Source: Pseudomonas pergaminensis (lineage in GTDB: Bacteria; Pseudomonadota; Gammaproteobacteria; Pseudomonadales; Pseudomonadaceae). Taken from it: DNA of 64,000 nucleotides. Positions 61,606-64,000 of this stretch are shown here, piece after piece. The notes under the pieces are model-generated. The model was not told where the DNA came from, did not search any database, and worked only from the letters and a program-made list of their open reading frames with translations. Location of the stretch: positions 496,001 to 560,000 of the forward strand of contig NZ_CP078013.2 in the NCBI RefSeq assembly GCF_024112395.2, read 5' to 3'. How positions within the stretch are numbered: the stretch's first letter is position 1; the number at the start of each line of letters is the position of its first letter. The position numbers and the translations under genes were made by a program.

Positions 61606-62206
61606 TCAGTCGCTCTCCCGTGGTTCTGCCTCCATCCGTCCGTTCGCCTTGTCGTTGTCGGTGGCCGCGCGGGCGGCGCTCAAGCATCAGCAGCCCTGCT
61701 GCCTGTGGCTGACCGGGTTATCCGGCTCCGGCAAGTCGACCCTGGCCAACGCCCTGGAAGTACAGCTCAACGAGCAGGGGCGACATACCTTCGTGCTCGA
61801 CGGCGATAATTTGCGCACCGGTTTGTGCAATGACTTGGGCATGAGCGACGCGGCGCGCAAGGAAAACATCCGGCGTATCGGCGAAGTGGCGCGGCTGATG
61901 GTGGACGCAGGATTGATCGTGATCGTCTCGGCGATTTCCCCGTTTAGCGCCGACCGGGCGAGCGCCAAGGCGTTGTTCGGGCCAGGGCAGTTCTTCGAGG
62001 TCTACATCAGCACACCATTCGATGTGTGTGCGCGGCGAGACCCCAAAGGCTTGTATCGCGCAGCGTTGGAAGGGCGCATCCAAGCCTTCACGGGGCTGGA
62101 CAGCCCTTATCAGGCACCGGAGGCGGCTGACTGCGAAATCAACACCGATGAGGTCGAGTTGGCCGACGCGGTGGAGCATATCCTGACGGTACTGTTTAAA
62201 AAATAA
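61598..62206 (+). CDS. cysC: Adenylylsulfate (APS) kinase
   Basis: A 202-residue APS kinase that converts APS to PAPS, the sulfate donor of sulfotransferases. P-loop G-L-S-G-S-G-K-S-T (40-48), D-G-D-N-L-R-T-G-L, the I-S-P-F phosphoserine-type position, and R-D-P-K-G-L-Y-R-A-A with F-T-G-L-D-S-P-Y are all present. It is a stand-alone kinase without cysD/cysN sulfurylase partners; pseudomonads usually carry CysC fused to CysN elsewhere. The start is ATG 61598, inside the end of the sulfotransferase gene. The tight pairing implies PAPS made for that enzyme. Confidence 0.92.
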   Translation: MNSQSLSRGSASIRPFALSLSVAARAALKHQQPCCLWLTGLSGSGKSTLANALEVQLNEQGRHTFVLDGDNLRTGLCNDLGMSDAARKENIRRIGEVARLMVDAGLIVIVSAISPFSADRASAKALFGPGQFFEVYISTPFDVCARRDPKGLYRAALEGRIQAFTGLDSPYQAPEAADCEINTDEVELADAVEHILTVLFKK

Positions 62207-62309
62207 CCAGAAAACCCCCGTGATGCATCCCGGATAAAGCTCTCGAACTAGGCGGCGCTCACCCTGTGCTAATATCGCGCCCCTGTTCATTTTGTATGTG
62301 GGTTGCTCC

Positions 62310-63734
62310 ATGAAGTTGTCCATGCCGCGATTCGATCAAGCCCCTGTCTTGGTGGTCGGCGATGTCATGCTCGACCGTTACTGGCATGGCGGTACCTCAC
62401 GGATTTCCCCTGAGGCGCCGGTACCGGTCGTCAAGGTCGAGCAAATCGAAGACCGTCCAGGTGGCGCTGCCAACGTTGCCCTCAATATTGCCGCGCTCGG
62501 CGCCCCGGCCTCCCTGGTCGGCGTGACCGGCGACGACGAAGCCGCCGACAGCCTGGCCAACAGCCTGCGCGGTGCCGGCGTGCGCGCGCTGTTCCAGCGC
62601 ATCGCCCACCAGCCGACCATCGTCAAGCTGCGGGTGATGAGCCGTCACCAGCAATTGCTGCGTATCGATTTCGAAGAACCCTTCGCCACCGACGCCCTGG
62701 CCCTGAGCGGTCAGGTCGATGAGCTGCTCGAAGGCATCAAGGTGCTGGTGTTGTCCGACTACGGCAAAGGCGCCTTGAGGAACCACCAGGCACTGATCCA
62801 GGCCGCCAAGGCCAAGGGCATCCCGGTATTGGCCGATCCCAAGGGCAAGGATTTCTCGATTTATCGCGGAGCCAGCCTGATCACGCCTAATCTCAGCGAG
62901 TTCGAAGCCATCGTCGGCGGTTGCGTCGATGAGCACGACCTGGTGACCAAGGGTGCGGCACTGATGGCCGACCTCGACCTGGGCGCCTTGCTGGTGACCC
63001 GTGGCGAGCACGGCATGACCCTGCTGCGTCCCGGCCACCCGGCGATGCACCTGCCGGCACGGGCCCGTGAAGTGTTCGACGTCACGGGCGCCGGTGACAC
63101 CGTGATTTCCACCCTGGCCGCCTCGATTGCGGCGGGTGAAGAACTGCCCCACGCCGTGGCCCTGGCCAATCTGGCGGCGGGCATCGTGGTGGGCAAGTTG
63201 GGTACTGCCGCTATCAGCGCGCCTGAATTGCGCCGCGCTATCCAACGCTCCGAAGGCTCGGAGCGTGGTGTGCTGACCATCGAGCAACTGCTGCTGGCCA
63301 TTGACGATGCTCGCGCTCACAACGAAAGCATTGTGTTCACCAACGGTTGCTTCGACATCCTCCATGCCGGGCATGTGACTTACCTGGAGCAGGCGCGCGC
63401 CCAAGGCGATCGCCTGATCGTCGCGGTCAACGACGATGCGTCGGTGAGCCGCCTGAAAGGCCCTGGCCGCCCGATCAACAGTGTCGACCGTCGCATGGCC
63501 GTGCTGGCTGGCCTGGGCGCGGTGGACTGGGTGATCAGCTTCCCTGAAGCGACCCCGGAAAACCTGCTGGCCCAGGTCAAGCCGGACGTGCTGGTCAAGG
63601 GTGGCGACTACTCCGTCGACCAAGTCGTGGGGGCGGATATCGTCAGCGCCTACGGCGGCAAGGTTAAGGTGCTGGGCCTGGTCGAGAACAGCTCGACCAC
63701 CGCCATTGTCGAGAAGATCCGCAACAATGAATAA
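62310..63734 (+). CDS. hldE: Bifunctional heptose-7-phosphate kinase/heptose-1-phosphate adenylyltransferase
   Basis: A 474-residue two-domain enzyme for ADP-heptose synthesis, feeding WaaC and WaaF. The N-terminal PfkB-type kinase has R-P-G-G-A-A-N-V-A-L-N near 50 and D-V-T-G-A-G-D-T near 265. The C-terminal nucleotidyltransferase has F-T-N-G-C-F-D-I-L-H-A-G-H near 345. The start is ATG 62310; a possible -10 box TAATAT lies at 62270. It overlaps the next gene by 8 bases. Confidence 0.96.
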   Translation: MKLSMPRFDQAPVLVVGDVMLDRYWHGGTSRISPEAPVPVVKVEQIEDRPGGAANVALNIAALGAPASLVGVTGDDEAADSLANSLRGAGVRALFQRIAHQPTIVKLRVMSRHQQLLRIDFEEPFATDALALSGQVDELLEGIKVLVLSDYGKGALRNHQALIQAAKAKGIPVLADPKGKDFSIYRGASLITPNLSEFEAIVGGCVDEHDLVTKGAALMADLDLGALLVTRGEHGMTLLRPGHPAMHLPARAREVFDVTGAGDTVISTLAASIAAGEELPHAVALANLAAGIVVGKLGTAAISAPELRRAIQRSEGSERGVLTIEQLLLAIDDARAHNESIVFTNGCFDILHAGHVTYLEQARAQGDRLIVAVNDDASVSRLKGPGRPINSVDRRMAVLAGLGAVDWVISFPEATPENLLAQVKPDVLVKGGDYSVDQVVGADIVSAYGGKVKVLGLVENSSTTAIVEKIRNNE

Positions 63735-64000
63735 GCAGGTTCTGATCACCGGCGGTGCGGGTTTTATCGGCTCGCACCTGGTCGATGCGCTGCTCGCCAA
63801 AGGCTACGGTGTGCGGGTGCTGGATAACCTGTCCACCGGCAAGCGCAGCAACCTGCCGTTGGACAACCCGCGCGTCGAACTGCTGGAAGGTGATGTGGCC
63901 GATGCCGACCTGGTAGCCCGTGCTGCCGTCGGCGCAACGGCGGTGGTGCACCTGGCGGCAGTGGCTTCGGTGCAGGCGTCGGTGGATGACCCGGTCAGCA
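63727..64000 (+). CDS. NAD-dependent sugar epimerase/dehydratase (5' part only)
   Basis: The first 91 residues of a short-chain-type sugar epimerase; the gene runs off the right edge. The NAD-binding G-G-A-G-F-I-G-S-H begins at residue 9, followed by L-D-N-L-S-T-G-K and V-V-H-L-A-A-V-A-S-V, as in GalE/WbpP-like enzymes. ATG 63727 overlaps hldE by 8 bases, so it is in the same operon. It probably makes a nucleotide sugar for LPS or another surface glycan; the exact reaction cannot be told from this part. Confidence 0.85.
   Translation, partial: MNKQVLITGGAGFIGSHLVDALLAKGYGVRVLDNLSTGKRSNLPLDNPRVELLEGDVADADLVARAAVGATAVVHLAAVASVQASVDDPVS

Overview
The window is GC-rich, densely coded chromosomal DNA from a fluorescent-group Pseudomonas (P. 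fluorescens/P. putida-like). This rests on the gene order, on the REP-type palindromes (GTGGGAGC...GCTCCCAC) between genes, and on family-level recognition of almost every protein. From about 2.4 kb rightwards much of the order follows the P. aeruginosa PAO1 block that I recall as running from an orphan ParA through selO, mscK, a K+/H+ antiporter, metY, msrA, dipA, aceFE, glnE and the LPS core locus to msbA and hldE. That synteny is from memory and was not checked. No tRNA, rRNA, CRISPR array, insertion sequence or phage was seen.

Layout. 14-2032 (minus): the promoter-proximal end of an aryl-polyene/fatty-acid-like cluster (ketoacyl-synthase-like protein, acyltransferase, two acyl carrier proteins) that continues past the left edge. 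2380-13864: orphan ParA, a small DUF6124/DUF3077-like gene behind a structured leader, trxC, selO, the large mechanosensitive channel mscK, a K+/H+ antiporter, a chemoreceptor with a possible sigma-28 promoter, and a coiled-coil/ZapA-like pair. 13872-21783: an acyl-CoA dehydrogenase, then the divergent putA-putP proline system whose intergenic region carries five GTTGCA boxes. 21988-24675: a vgrG plus DUF4123 adaptor with no effector gene. 24661-38508: metY, rlmJ, msrA, the phosphodiesterase dipA, aceE-aceF (two near-perfect palindromes resembling HexR sites upstream of aceE) and glnE.

38740-64000 is the LPS core and surface-glycan locus. Heptosyltransferases waaF and waaC, glycosyltransferase waaG, core kinase waaP and three more kinase-like proteins form one tightly overlapping operon. 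An inserted block (TonB-dependent receptor and two tandem YceK-like lipoproteins) follows. Then come a carbamoyltransferase, a WapH-like glycosyltransferase, a Mig-14-like protein, the de-N-acetylase dnpA, three more glycosyltransferase-like genes, a kinase-like gene on the opposite strand, the O-antigen ligase waaL, the lipid A flippase msbA, a sulfotransferase-APS kinase pair, hldE, and the start of an NAD-dependent sugar epimerase. Together these build ADP-heptose, assemble and decorate the core (phosphate, carbamoyl, perhaps sulfate), flip it and ligate O-antigen.

The most interesting items are the sulfotransferase-cysC pair between msbA and hldE, which suggests a sulfated surface glycan; the leader of the small gene at 3645, where one segment can pair with either of two identical segments; the tandem double-kinase protein and the run of kinase-like genes after waaP; the effector-less vgrG/DUF4123 pair; and the two HexR-like operators at aceE.
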